Assembly: GCF_003046185.1 (NCBI RefSeq)
Contig: NZ_PZZL01000003.1
Location: 124,001 to 188,000 of the forward strand
Direction: 5' to 3'
Source of the DNA: Phreatobacter oligotrophus
GTDB lineage: Bacteria > Pseudomonadota > Alphaproteobacteria > Rhizobiales > Phreatobacteraceae
Length of the DNA stretch: 64,000 nt
The position numbers were made by a program, and so were the translations under genes. This document shows positions 1 through 8,130 of the stretch, in pieces (within the stretch, counting starts at the first letter, position 1; the number at the start of each line of letters is the position of its first letter). The notes beneath the pieces were generated by a model that was not told where the DNA came from, did not search any database, and worked only from the letters and a program-made list of their open reading frames with translations.

Positions 1-831
1 GTCGAGTTCTTCGGTCATGCCGATGGCGCCATGCACCGCATGGGCGATGGCGACGACCTGGGCGGCCGCCTCGCCCACCGTGACCTTGGCGGCGGCCGTG
101 GCATCGAGGCTGCCGGGCGCCGCGGCTGCGACATGAACCGCGGCGCGGGCGCCGTGCACCAGTTCCGTCATCACCGAGAGCTGCTGTTGCACCGCCTGGA
201 ACTTGCCGATGGCGCGGCCGAACTGCGAGCGGTCATTGGCGTAGCGCAGGGTCGTGACCTGCATCGCCTCCATGGCGCCGGCCATCTCCGCCGCCTCGAT
301 CCGCGCGCCGGTGGCGAGCGCATCGAAGCCGGCGATCCGGGGCCCATTGGCACCGTTCCAGGCCATGCGGCAGGCCGTGCCGTCACCCGCGGTTTCCACC
401 GTGGCGCTGGCGACCGAGAGCAGGATGGCGCCGTCCCCATCGGGCACGAGCACCCCCTCGGCATGCTCGCCGGCCGGCACCTGGGCGATGAGGTTTCCGC
501 CGTCGCGACGGCCGGAGGCGGCCAGCGCGATGATGCCCTCAGGCGCCGTCTCGCCGGCGGCGGCGATGGCGGCCCGCGCGGCGATCGTTGCGCCGAAGGG
601 CAGCGGCAGGCCATGGCGGCCGGCGGCCAGCAGCACGGGCAGCATGTCCATCTCGGTCAAGCCCGCACCGCCCGCCTCCTCGGAAGCGAGCGCGTCGAGG
701 AAGCCGGATTCGGCGAGGCCGGCCCAGAGTGCGGCCGGCGAACCGCCGGCGGCGAGCGCACGCACGGCGGCCGGCGTCACGTGATCGGCCATGAGCCGGT
801 CGGCGGTTTCGGTGATGAGGCTGTCGGTCAT
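1..831 (-). CDS. Acyl-CoA dehydrogenase family protein (C-terminus beyond window)
   Basis: This is a flavin-dependent acyl-CoA dehydrogenase of the FadE type, which would introduce an alpha-beta double bond into an acyl-CoA and pass electrons to ETF. The reading frame is open for 277 codons from an ATG at 831 and runs off the left edge. Residues about 197-217 hold the family signature YANDRSQFGRAIGKFQ, and near the edge there is AVHGAIGMTEEL, the usual C-terminal helix region. The start lies 7 bases after the stop of the upstream acyl-CoA dehydrogenase, so the two are probably co-transcribed and may form a heteromeric enzyme, as paired dehydrogenases do in sterol and some aromatic pathways (inference). 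The substrate cannot be read from the sequence. Confidence 0.85.
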   Translation of the reverse strand, partial: MTDSLITETADRLMADHVTPAAVRALAAGGSPAALWAGLAESGFLDALASEEAGGAGLTEMDMLPVLLAAGRHGLPLPFGATIAARAAIAAAGETAPEGIIALAASGRRDGGNLIAQVPAGEHAEGVLVPDGDGAILLSVASATVETAGDGTACRMAWNGANGPRIAGFDALATGARIEAAEMAGAMEAMQVTTLRYANDRSQFGRAIGKFQAVQQQLSVMTELVHGARAAVHVAAAAPGSLDATAAAKVTVGEAAAQVVAIAHAVHGAIGMTEELD

Positions 832-838
832 GGATGTC

Positions 839-1999
839 TCAGCGCAGGCCGATGCCGCGGGCGATCATGCCGCGGAGGATTTCGCGCGTGCCGCCGCGCA
901 GCGAGAAGGAGGGCGACATGCCCATCGTGTAGGCCAGCGTCCGCATCAGCTCGCCCGGCGGGTCGCCCTCGGGATCGGCGGCGATGGCGGCAGCCACCGC
1001 CTGCGGGATCATCTGCTCGTAGGTGGTGCCGAGATCCTTCAACAGAGCCGCATGCACCACCGGGCTCTCGCCGGCGGCAAGGCTCGCGGTGACGCTGAGC
1101 GACAGGGCGCGCAGCGAGGCGAGATGGGCGGCAAGGCGCCCGACCAGGATCACGTCGTCGGTGGAGAGCTTCGGCAGGCTCTTGAGGTAGGCGAGCCAGG
1201 TGTCGACCAGCACCATGGAGGAGAGGATACGCTCCGGGCCGGAGCGCTCGAAGGCGAGCTCGGCATTGACCTGCTCCCAGCCGGCGCCCTCTTCGCCGAT
1301 CAGCGCATCGGCCGGCAGGATCACATCGTCGAAGGTCACCTCGGCGAAATGCGCGTCACCTGCCAGATCGCGGATCGGCCGGATGGTGATGGCCTCCTGC
1401 TTCAGCGGGATGATGACCTGGGAGAGACCCTTGTGGCGGTCTTCCGGCACGCCGGAGGTGCGCACCAACGCGATCATGTAGTCGCAGACCGCGGCATTGC
1501 TGGTCCAGATCTTCCGGCCATTGAGGCGGAAGCTGCCATCGGGCTGCCGCTCGGCGCGGGTGCGGACGCTGGCAAGGTCGGAGCCCGAGTTCGGCTCGCT
1601 CATGCCGATGCAGAAGAAGATCTCTCCGGCGCAGATCTTCGGCAGGTAGAACTGCCGCTGCGCCTCGGCGCCATAGCGCAGGATCAGAGGGCCGGACTGG
1701 CGGTCGGTGATCCAGTGGGCGGCCACCGGCGCGCCGGCGGCGAGCAGCTCCTCGGCGATGACGAAGCGCGCGAAGAAGCCACGCTCCGCGCCGCCATAGC
1801 GCTTCGGCAGGCTGAGGCCGAGCCAGCCGCGCTTCGCCAACGCCCGGCTGAAGGCGGGATCGGCGCCGACCCAGGAGCGCGCGCGTTTTTCCGCCGGCAT
1901 GCCGGCGAGCGCCTCGGCGAGGAAGGCCTTGACCTCCGCGCGCAGGCTCTCGTCCTCGGCAGGGATGGTCGCATAGGGCAGCGGCGCGAAGCTCGACAT
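839..1999 (-). CDS. Acyl-CoA dehydrogenase family protein
   Basis: A 386-residue acyl-CoA dehydrogenase, full length for the family. Visible landmarks are SEPNSGSD near residue 136 and GRKIWTSNA near 163 (the FAD and acyl-CoA binding middle domain), ERSGPERILS near 253, and a C-terminal GGTREILRGMIARGIGLR that resembles the dehydrogenase C-terminal helix. I chose the ATG at 1999. An in-frame GTG at 2029 would add ten residues without family similarity. It is followed after 7 bases by a second acyl-CoA dehydrogenase, so both form one unit. A perfect inverted repeat about 40 bases upstream may be the operator of this pair. The chain length or nature of the acyl substrate is not evident. Confidence 0.9.
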   Translation of the reverse strand: MSSFAPLPYATIPAEDESLRAEVKAFLAEALAGMPAEKRARSWVGADPAFSRALAKRGWLGLSLPKRYGGAERGFFARFVIAEELLAAGAPVAAHWITDRQSGPLILRYGAEAQRQFYLPKICAGEIFFCIGMSEPNSGSDLASVRTRAERQPDGSFRLNGRKIWTSNAAVCDYMIALVRTSGVPEDRHKGLSQVIIPLKQEAITIRPIRDLAGDAHFAEVTFDDVILPADALIGEEGAGWEQVNAELAFERSGPERILSSMVLVDTWLAYLKSLPKLSTDDVILVGRLAAHLASLRALSLSVTASLAAGESPVVHAALLKDLGTTYEQMIPQAVAAAIAADPEGDPPGELMRTLAYTMGMSPSFSLRGGTREILRGMIARGIGLR

Positions 2000-2039
2000 G
2001 GGTGCGGAACCCTTGCTCGGAACACCCACAGGGCGTTCA

Positions 2040-2054
2040 TTTCATTGTATGAAA
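2040..2054. promoter_or_regulatory. Inverted repeat, candidate operator of the acyl-CoA dehydrogenase pair
   Basis: TTTCAT-TGT-ATGAAA is a perfect 6+3+6 inverted repeat centred roughly 48 bases upstream of the ATG at 1999. A second TTTCA lies at 2061-2065, and TCATTG and CAATGA form a wider imperfect pairing around it. The shape suits an IclR- or TetR-type regulator site, but no such gene adjoins it in this window, so assignment is an inference. Confidence 0.4.
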
Positions 2055-2153
2055 CGGTCTTTCAATGAGACCACGGAGCGTCCGCCGGCGTCAATGCGGA
2101 GCCGCGCAGGGCCGCCCCGCAGACGCACCATCAGCCTTACGGCGGAGGAACCG

Positions 2154-2507
2154 CTACTGGACCACTTTCAGCGGCTTCTCGAGCACCGCGAGGACGCGCT
2201 TGAGGTCGTGGCCGCGCTTGAGCACCAGCCCGGCCGTGTTGATGACGGCATAGGGCCCCTGCTTGGCATCCGGCATCTTCTCGACGCGGTAGAGCGGCAT
2301 TTCCGAGGACCGGCGGAATATGGCGAAGACTGCCTTGGTCTTGAGGAAATCCATGGCGTAGTCACGCCATTCGCCCGCGGCGACCATGCGTCCATAGAGC
2401 TGGAGGATCTGCTGCAATTCGCGGCGATCGAACGACACTTTGGGCTGCGCGGCACCGGCGTTCAGCGGAACGACGGTGCCGGGGTAACTCGTATCGACAT
2501 CGGACAT
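2154..2507 (-). CDS. DUF2794 domain protein
   Basis: A 117-residue protein that I recognise as DUF2794, a family found almost only in alphaproteobacteria and with no known function. Typical parts are visible: RRELQQILQLYGRMVAAGEWRDYA in the middle (residues about 29-52), then AVFAIFRRSSEMPLYRVEK and a C-terminal LVLKRGHDLKRVLAVLEKP. No signal peptide or membrane segment is present, so it should be cytoplasmic. It is on the same strand as its neighbours but 86 bases from the next gene upstream, with no obvious operon link. Length agrees with the family. Function remains unknown. Confidence 0.85.
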   Translation of the reverse strand: MSDVDTSYPGTVVPLNAGAAQPKVSFDRRELQQILQLYGRMVAAGEWRDYAMDFLKTKAVFAIFRRSSEMPLYRVEKMPDAKQGPYAVINTAGLVLKRGHDLKRVLAVLEKPLKVVQ

Positions 2508-2593
2508 GAGGCTCCTTCCGGCGCTCCGGCTCCTGTCACGGTCGGGTCATGATCGACCCGTCCGCCCCGCTTGGCAAGCCGGGCGCGCGGGCC

Positions 2594-3169
2594 TCAGACC
2601 GGCTTCGCCGTGCGCTCGAACAGCGGCAGGGTCTTGTAGGGCTCCTTCGGCGTCAGCAGGCCTTCCTCGACCATCTTGTCGTGCTGCACCTTGGCGATGT
2701 CATAGGCGTAGGAGCCGGCATAGAAGGCGACCGTGCCTCCGGGCTTGGTCTGGCCCACCAGCAGCTTCACCATCTGGTAGTCGGTGAGGCCGCCATAGGC
2801 GTCGTTGGCCTCGGTGCGGAACTCGCCGACATGGAACAGCGTGACGATGTCGAACATCGGCAGGAGCCGCGCGTCGAGCTGGTAGATGTCGCCGAAGAAG
2901 GCCTTGTAGCCCCAGCCGAGCTCCGGGTTCTCGACGATCATCGTCTCATAGGTGCGGATCTCGCCCGGCGAGGCGGTGATACCGAGAATGGCGTTCTTGC
3001 GCTCCTTCTCGACATTGTGCAGGCCGAGGATGTGGTGGCCGCCCGTGCCGAAATGGAAGATCGCCTTCCCCGAAATGTCGTTCTCGTCCAGCCAGTCGCA
3101 GAAATGGACGTCGCAGGGGCACTCCTTGACGCGCAGGTCCCAGAAGTGATCCCAGATGTGCAGTGACAT
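2594..3169 (-). CDS. Unrecognised protein, methyltransferase-like fold suspected
   Basis: A 191-residue soluble protein starting at ATG 3169. I do not recognise a named family. The pattern beta-strand plus glycine loop IFHFGTGGHH (about residues 37-46), then NAILGITASPGEI, then MFDIVTLFHVGEF and LLVGQTKPGGTVAFYAGSY, follows the order of motifs I, II, IV and post-IV helix of Rossmann-type SAM-dependent methyltransferases. The motif I sequence is unusual and a strict E/DxGxGxG is absent. The N-terminus carries a CPCDVHFC cluster. It lies 49 bases downstream of an SbmA/BacA-type ABC exporter on the same strand, so co-expression is plausible. Methyltransferase activity is an inference from order of motifs only. 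Confidence 0.6.
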   Translation of the reverse strand: MSLHIWDHFWDLRVKECPCDVHFCDWLDENDISGKAIFHFGTGGHHILGLHNVEKERKNAILGITASPGEIRTYETMIVENPELGWGYKAFFGDIYQLDARLLPMFDIVTLFHVGEFRTEANDAYGGLTDYQMVKLLVGQTKPGGTVAFYAGSYAYDIAKVQHDKMVEEGLLTPKEPYKTLPLFERTAKPV

Positions 3170-3218
3170 GGTGTCAGGTCCTCATTGGGCGGCATCGGCC
3201 GCTGCGTGATGAAAGATC

Positions 3219-5024
3219 TCAGGCGCCCGCCGCCTGCGCCACCCGCGGCCGCAACGGCACGGAGGCGAGCCGTGCGCCATCGTCGGCGCGGGAGAGCACG
3301 AGCTTGCGGTCGTGGAGGGCTTCGAGGCCCGGCCGCAGGCCGACGCTGATCAGCGTCGAGCCGGCGAGCGCGCCGACGAGCGTGGCCATCAGCCGTGCCT
3401 CGCCGCCCTCGTCGAGGGCGCTGGTGGCGCCATCGAGGATGACGAGGTCCGGCCGCTGCACGAGAAGGCGGGCGATGGCGAGGCGCTGGCGCTCGCCGTT
3501 GGAGAGCGTCTGGTCCCAGCGGCCGACATCGTCGAGCCGGTGGCCAAGATAGCCGAGCCCGGCCTCGACCAGCGCCTCGCGCAGCACGGCGTCGTCCACG
3601 GCAAGGCTCTGCGCCGGATAGAGCAGCGCGCCGCGCAGGCTGCCCTCCGGCAGATAGGCGCGTTCCGGCACGAAGGCGATCTGTCCGCCGGCCGGCAGGG
3701 CGATGGCGCCCTGGCCCCAGGGCCAGAGCCCGGCCAGCGCCCGGACCAGCATGGATTTTCCGGTGCCGCTCTCGCCGGAGACCATGACCTTCTCGCCCGG
3801 CTCGATCCGCGCCTCGGCGCGGTCGATCAAAACCCGGCCCGTGCGGTCCGAAATGGTGAGGCCGGCCAGCACCACCGCGCCGCCAGCGGCGGGCTCGACC
3901 ACCACGCCGCCGCTCTGGCCCGCCGTGCGGTCGAGGTCGATGTCGTCGATGGCATTGGTGAGTTCGGTGACGCGCTGCATCGAGGCGTAGCACTGGGCGA
4001 TGGCGCGGAAATGGTCGACCAGCCAGGCGATGGCCACCTGCACCTGCAGGAAGGCGCCGGCGAGCTGCGTCACCTGGCCGAGGGTGAACTCGCCCGAGAG
4101 ATATTTCGGCGCGGCCAGCAGCAGCGGCAGGACCGGCACGAAGACGCCGCTGCCATTGGTCAGCCAGGTGATGTGGCCATGGCGGCGCACGACACCCAGC
4201 CAGCGCTGCACGAGGTCGGCATAGGTCGATCCCAGCGCGCGCCGCTCGTCGGCCTCGCCACGGATGAGCGCCACGCTCTCGGCATTCTCGCGCAGCCGCG
4301 TCAGCTCGAAGCGCAGCTTGGCCTCGGCCTCGTTGCGCCGGGCCACGGCGCCGGGGAGCCGGTGGCCGACCCACAGCATCAGCGTCGACATGACGACGCC
4401 ATAGAAGATGGCCGCCAGCACCATGTAGCCGGGAATGACGATGCTGCCCGAGCCGACGGGGACGGTCAGCGAACCGCCGACCACCCAGAGCACGCCGACG
4501 AAGGTCAGCGCCGAGACGATCGAGGTGGTGAGCCCGATGGCGAAGTCGACGATCGGCTCGGTGGCGAGCCGCGTGTCGTCGGCGATGCGATATTCCGGAT
4601 TGGCCGGCTCGGTGCGGGCAAGGCCCATGCGGTAGTAGCGCTGGCCGGAGAGCCAGCGGTCGATCAGCGAGCCGATGAGCCATTCGCGCCAGCGCACCTG
4701 CAGCGTCTCGCGCGACAGCACGATGCCGACGCCCACCGCCGCGGCGCAGATGACCAGCCACAGGAAGACCACGACGGCCCACCAGACGGTCGCCGTGTCG
4801 GAATTCTCCAGCGCGTCGAAGAAGCGGCGGTTCCAGGTGTTGACGGCGAAGTTGATGCCGACATTGACGATGAGGCAGAGGGCGAGGGCTGCCGTCAGGA
4901 ACCACGCCCGGCTCGCAGTGGCGCCGGTCCACCATCCGGATGCGAGGCCGAAGAAGTCGCGGAAGACCTTGCGGTCGAGCCCTTCTGCTGGGGAGGGAGG
5001 AGAAGAGGTCAACGCTGGGGCCAC
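3219..5024 (-). CDS. SbmA/BacA-type ABC transporter, permease fused to ATPase
   Basis: A 601-residue half-transporter of the group that joins an SbmA/BacA-like membrane domain to an ATPase (YddA, Rv1819c and ABCD relatives), members of which move peptides, cobalamin or fatty acyl compounds. The N-terminal half has about six hydrophobic segments and the family phrase NTWNRRFFDALE. The ATPase has Walker A GESGTGKS near residue 420, signature LSNGERQRLAIAR near 507, and Walker B VILDGATSALDE near 528. In the Walker B the catalytic Glu that normally follows the Asp is Gly (codon GGC). No ATG precedes the membrane domain; GTG at 5024 is the best start and TTG at 5012 is an alternative. Substrate unknown. 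Confidence 0.85.
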   Translation of the reverse strand: MAPALTSSPPSPAEGLDRKVFRDFFGLASGWWTGATASRAWFLTAALALCLIVNVGINFAVNTWNRRFFDALENSDTATVWWAVVVFLWLVICAAAVGVGIVLSRETLQVRWREWLIGSLIDRWLSGQRYYRMGLARTEPANPEYRIADDTRLATEPIVDFAIGLTTSIVSALTFVGVLWVVGGSLTVPVGSGSIVIPGYMVLAAIFYGVVMSTLMLWVGHRLPGAVARRNEAEAKLRFELTRLRENAESVALIRGEADERRALGSTYADLVQRWLGVVRRHGHITWLTNGSGVFVPVLPLLLAAPKYLSGEFTLGQVTQLAGAFLQVQVAIAWLVDHFRAIAQCYASMQRVTELTNAIDDIDLDRTAGQSGGVVVEPAAGGAVVLAGLTISDRTGRVLIDRAEARIEPGEKVMVSGESGTGKSMLVRALAGLWPWGQGAIALPAGGQIAFVPERAYLPEGSLRGALLYPAQSLAVDDAVLREALVEAGLGYLGHRLDDVGRWDQTLSNGERQRLAIARLLVQRPDLVILDGATSALDEGGEARLMATLVGALAGSTLISVGLRPGLEALHDRKLVLSRADDGARLASVPLRPRVAQAAGA

Positions 5025-5133
5025 CCGCGACGGCTGAACACGATTTCGTGAGCGCCACTGTCCCCCATCCGGAGGAGCTAAGCAATCAGCCCTATTCACG
5101 TTGCGACACCGTGAACCGGCGATGAACGGTTGT

Positions 5134-6066
5134 TCAGCCGATGCCGAGCACCCGCAGCCACAGGATCGAGGTGAAAACCGAGAGCAGCGTGGACAGCGCG
5201 ACGGAGGTCGAGGCGATGCCGACGCCCTGGCCGTAGCGGGCAGCGAAGAGATAGGCGTTGATGCCCGCCGGCATGGCCGCGAAGAGCACCACCGTTCCGG
5301 TCCAGGCCGGCGGCAGGCCGAAGACGTGATGGGCCACCACGAAGGCAATGGCGGGGTGGACGATCAGCCTCAGCACGCAGACCATCAGCGCCACGGGCAC
5401 GTCGGCGCGTACCCCATAGGTCTTGAGCGACAGACCGAGGGCGATCAGCGACAGCGGGATGGTCGTGCCCGCCACCATGTCGAGCATCGTCGCCGGCACC
5501 CCGGCCGGCTTCACACCGAGGGCCTGGCAGGCGACGCCGGCCACCATGGCGATGATGAGCGGGTGGGTCGCCAGGCCGCGGCCGAGCTTGGCGAACAGCG
5601 CCCCGCCGCGGGCCGCGCGCGTGCCCTCCAACATCAGCGTGGCGAGGCTCATGGTGATGGGCAGGTTCACCGCCAGCAGCATGGCGATGGGGAAGGCGGC
5701 GTCCTCGCCATAGGCCTTGAGGATGATCGGGATGCCGATGAGGACCGTGTTGGCCTGGCCGGTCGATAGCCCGGCAATGACGGCATCGCCATGGCTGCGC
5801 CGGAAGAGCCGCGCCGCGAAGAGGGTGGCGAGCGCCCAGACCACCGCCATCCCGACGTAGTAGGCGATCCAGTAGCCCCAGGGGAACACGCCGGGAAAGA
5901 CCGCGGCGGTGAGCAGCTTGAACATCAGGGCGGGTGCGCCGATGACGAAGAGATAGGAGGTCAGGCCCTCGTTGGCCCGCTCGCCGATGAGGCCCGCGAG
6001 CCCCGCCGCATAGCCGAGCGCGACGAGGCCGAAGACGGGTGCGACGAGGAGGACGAGGTCGATCAT
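5134..6066 (-). CDS. AEC family transporter (auxin efflux carrier type)
   Basis: A 310-residue integral membrane protein of the auxin efflux carrier (AEC) family, which in bacteria exports or exchanges malate, malonate and other small organic anions. It has about ten hydrophobic segments arranged as two inverted halves. Conserved AEC landmarks are the N-terminal PVFGLVALGYAAG, the central LSTGQANTVLIGIPI and the C-terminal AAMPAGINAYLFAARYG, both carrying the helix-breaking motifs of the family. I chose the ATG at 6066 because residues before it in the same open frame lack similarity and would overlap the divergent receiver gene. Its own gene stands 69 bases from that receiver gene, back to back. 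Confidence 0.88.
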   Translation of the reverse strand: MIDLVLLVAPVFGLVALGYAAGLAGLIGERANEGLTSYLFVIGAPALMFKLLTAAVFPGVFPWGYWIAYYVGMAVVWALATLFAARLFRRSHGDAVIAGLSTGQANTVLIGIPIILKAYGEDAAFPIAMLLAVNLPITMSLATLMLEGTRAARGGALFAKLGRGLATHPLIIAMVAGVACQALGVKPAGVPATMLDMVAGTTIPLSLIALGLSLKTYGVRADVPVALMVCVLRLIVHPAIAFVVAHHVFGLPPAWTGTVVLFAAMPAGINAYLFAARYGQGVGIASTSVALSTLLSVFTSILWLRVLGIG

Positions 6067-6135
6067 GGGCGGCGCCAGACTATCCGGTGACGGGCCATAA
6101 ACCATTTCTTCGGCATTGGCGGCTAAGACCGCTGC

Positions 6136-6522
6136 ATGCCCGTCATGTCCGCCAGTCCCCGTGCCAAGAGCCCCGCGGCCCGGCCGTCGCTCAGCGTTCT
6201 GATCGCCGACGACCATGCCTATTCCCGCGAGGTGGTGAGCCGCATCGCCGCCGCCCTCGGGCACAAGGTGACGACGGTCGAGGGCGGCCATGCCGCGCTC
6301 GAGGCGGTTGCTGCGACCGAGTTCGATGTCGCCATCATCGACCGCCGGATGCCCGACATGGATGGGGCGGCGGTCGCCATCGCCATGAAGGCCCATCCGC
6401 GCCATCCGCGCCTCGTCGCCCTGTCCGGCGACGATCCCGGCGACATGCTGCCCGGCCTCTTCGACGTCGTGCTGCAGAAGCCCGTCGAGGCCGCGGTCCT
6501 CGCCAAGGCCATTGCCGGCTGA
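6136..6522 (+). CDS. Stand-alone response regulator receiver protein
   Basis: A 128-residue single-domain CheY-like receiver. Acidic pocket residues Asp25-Asp26 (IADDH), phospho-acceptor Asp69 (AIIDRRMPDMDG), Ser97 (ALSGD) and Lys115 (LQKPVE) are all present, so it should accept phosphate from a histidine kinase. There is no output domain, which implies action by protein contact or as a phosphate relay. A start at ATG 6145 would remove three residues and is equally possible. No kinase gene is nearby. It is transcribed away from the AEC transporter and is followed by an amidotransferase after 127 bases. Confidence 0.9.
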   Translation: MPVMSASPRAKSPAARPSLSVLIADDHAYSREVVSRIAAALGHKVTTVEGGHAALEAVAATEFDVAIIDRRMPDMDGAAVAIAMKAHPRHPRLVALSGDDPGDMLPGLFDVVLQKPVEAAVLAKAIAG

Positions 6523-6649
6523 TCCAGCCCGGATCCAAAAATGTGACAGTTGTGCAACGCACATCTGCCATTTGTTCAGGCATCTTTCACCAAGCCCGCG
6601 CTTTCATCACACTCGGTCCCGTCCATCGGCCCCGAGGTGATTCAGCGTC

Positions 6650-7432
6650 ATGTCCGTCCGTGCCCTGTTGCGACCCGACGCGACGATCTCCGGACCGGCC
6701 ACGCCCTTCGTCCGGCGCCGGCAAGCGCGCCCCGCGCGTCCGAAGGACATTCTCATCGTCCTCCACCAGGAGCATTCGACGCCCGGCCGCGTCGGCCGCC
6801 TGCTGCAGGAGCGCGGCTTCCGCCTCGACGTGCGCCGTCCCCGCTTCGGCGATCCGCTTCCCGTCGACACCGCCCCCTATGCCGGCGCGGTGATCTTCGG
6901 CGGGCCGATGAGCGCCAACGACCCCGACGATTTCGTTAAGGCCGAGACCGACTGGATCGGCCTGGCGTTGAAGGACGAGCTCCCCTTCCTCGGCATCTGC
7001 CTCGGCGCGCAGATGCTGGCGCGCCACCTCGGCGCCAAGGTCGGCTTCCATCCCGAGGGCCATGTCGAGGTCGGCTATTATCCGCTCTATCCGAGCGAGA
7101 CTGCCTGCAGGGAACTGCCCTGGCCGGACCACGTCTACCAGTGGCACCGGGAGGGCTTCGAGGTGCCGTCGGGGGCCGAACTGCTCGCCACGGGCGACAC
7201 CTTCGCCAACCAGGCGATCCGCGTCGGCCGCTGTGCCTACGGCATCCAGTTCCACCCCGAGGTGACGCACTGGATGATGAACCGCTGGACGACGCGGGCG
7301 CATGAACGCATGGCCTCGCCCAATGCGCGGCCGCGGCAGGACCATTTCGACGGGCGCTACCTCTACGACCCCGGCGTTCGTCTCTGGCTTGACGCCTTCC
7401 TTGACCACTGGACGGCCCTGAAGGTCGCCTGA
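6650..7432 (+). CDS. Class I glutamine amidotransferase-like protein
   Basis: A 260-residue stand-alone class I glutamine amidotransferase (GMP synthase type domain). The catalytic triad is visible: Cys117 in LGICLGAQM, and His202 and Glu204 in GIQFHPEV. The first 30 residues are Arg/Pro rich and not part of the domain. Stand-alone members include GuaA-like proteins, gamma-glutamyl hydrolases of polyamine breakdown, and others that hydrolyse glutamine for an unknown partner; nothing here says which. The start is the only in-frame ATG ahead of the domain. It is followed by thpR in the same direction after 149 bases that contain a strong inverted repeat. Confidence 0.87.
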   Translation: MSVRALLRPDATISGPATPFVRRRQARPARPKDILIVLHQEHSTPGRVGRLLQERGFRLDVRRPRFGDPLPVDTAPYAGAVIFGGPMSANDPDDFVKAETDWIGLALKDELPFLGICLGAQMLARHLGAKVGFHPEGHVEVGYYPLYPSETACRELPWPDHVYQWHREGFEVPSGAELLATGDTFANQAIRVGRCAYGIQFHPEVTHWMMNRWTTRAHERMASPNARPRQDHFDGRYLYDPGVRLWLDAFLDHWTALKVA

Positions 7433-7449
7433 TCGGTCGGAAGGCGCGC

Positions 7450-7467
7450 ATGTCACCGGCGTGACAT
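7450..7467. promoter_or_regulatory. Perfect inverted repeat between amidotransferase gene and thpR
   Basis: ATGTCAC-CGGC-GTGACAT, a 7+4+7 perfect inverted repeat 17 bases after the amidotransferase stop. It could be a regulator site for thpR or a hairpin at the 3' end of the preceding transcript. No T-run follows it, so an operator is the slightly better reading. Confidence 0.35.
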
Positions 7468-7581
7468 CGGCTGCGGCCAGCGTCACGATCGGGTTGAAGG
7501 CTGCGATTCGCCGACAGGCGGGGAGCAGGGCCTGGCACGGGGTTCCGTCAGCGACGCCGTGCCGAGCGCAGGGAGGTCGCC

Positions 7582-8121
7582 ATGCCGCGCATCTTCACCG
7601 GTCTCGAAGTTCCCGAGGCCATTGGCGATGACCTTGCAAGATTGCGCGGCGGATTGCTCGGGGCGCGCTGGGTCGAGCCCGAGGACTACCACCTCACCCT
7701 CCGCTTCGTCGGCGATGTCGACGACCGCACCGCCAACGAGATCGCCGACCTGCTCTATGCCGTGCGCAAGCGCGCCATAGAGGTGACGCTGACCGGCCTC
7801 GGCGCCTTCGGCGGCGACAGGCCCCGTTCGCTCTTCGTGGCCGTCAAGCAGACCCAGCCGCTGATGGAGCTGCAGGCGGAGCATGAGCGGATCATGCGCC
7901 GGGTCGGCCTTGCCCCGGAGACGCGCAAGTTCATCCCGCACATCACGCTGGCCCGGCTTGGCCGCGACACCACCGCCCGCACGGCGGCGGACTGGCTCGC
8001 GCTGCGCGGCCTGTTCCTCAGCCGCACCTTCATCGTGCCGAGCTTCGTGCTGTTCTCGTCGAAGGAATCGGTCGGCGGCGGGCCCTACCTCGTCGAGGAG
8101 AGCTATCCGCTCGCCGCCTGA
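7582..8121 (+). CDS. thpR: RNA 2',3'-cyclic phosphodiesterase (2H family)
   Basis: A 179-residue protein of the LigT/ThpR branch of the 2H phosphoesterases, which opens 2',3'-cyclic phosphates at RNA ends to 2'-phosphates and can join tRNA halves in vitro. Both signature tetrapeptides are present: His37-Leu-Thr39 in YHLTLRF and His120-Ile-Thr122 in PHITLAR, about 83 residues apart as expected. The ATG at 7582 has a good ribosome binding site, GGGAGG, 5 bases before it. The gene converges on the L,D-transpeptidase gene with only 9 bases between the stops. Length matches the family. Confidence 0.92.
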   Translation: MPRIFTGLEVPEAIGDDLARLRGGLLGARWVEPEDYHLTLRFVGDVDDRTANEIADLLYAVRKRAIEVTLTGLGAFGGDRPRSLFVAVKQTQPLMELQAEHERIMRRVGLAPETRKFIPHITLARLGRDTTARTAADWLALRGLFLSRTFIVPSFVLFSSKESVGGGPYLVEESYPLAA

Positions 8122-8130
8122 CGCGCCCGC

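Noticed and set aside
3312-5051. A 579-codon plus-strand frame antisense to the ABC exporter.
   Set aside because: No motifs, biased composition, and the opposite strand encodes a complete permease-ATPase.
5134-6564. An N-terminal extension of the AEC transporter to 476 residues.
   Set aside because: The additional 166 residues lie antisense to the response regulator and have no similarity to the family. ATG 6066 gives the normal AEC start.
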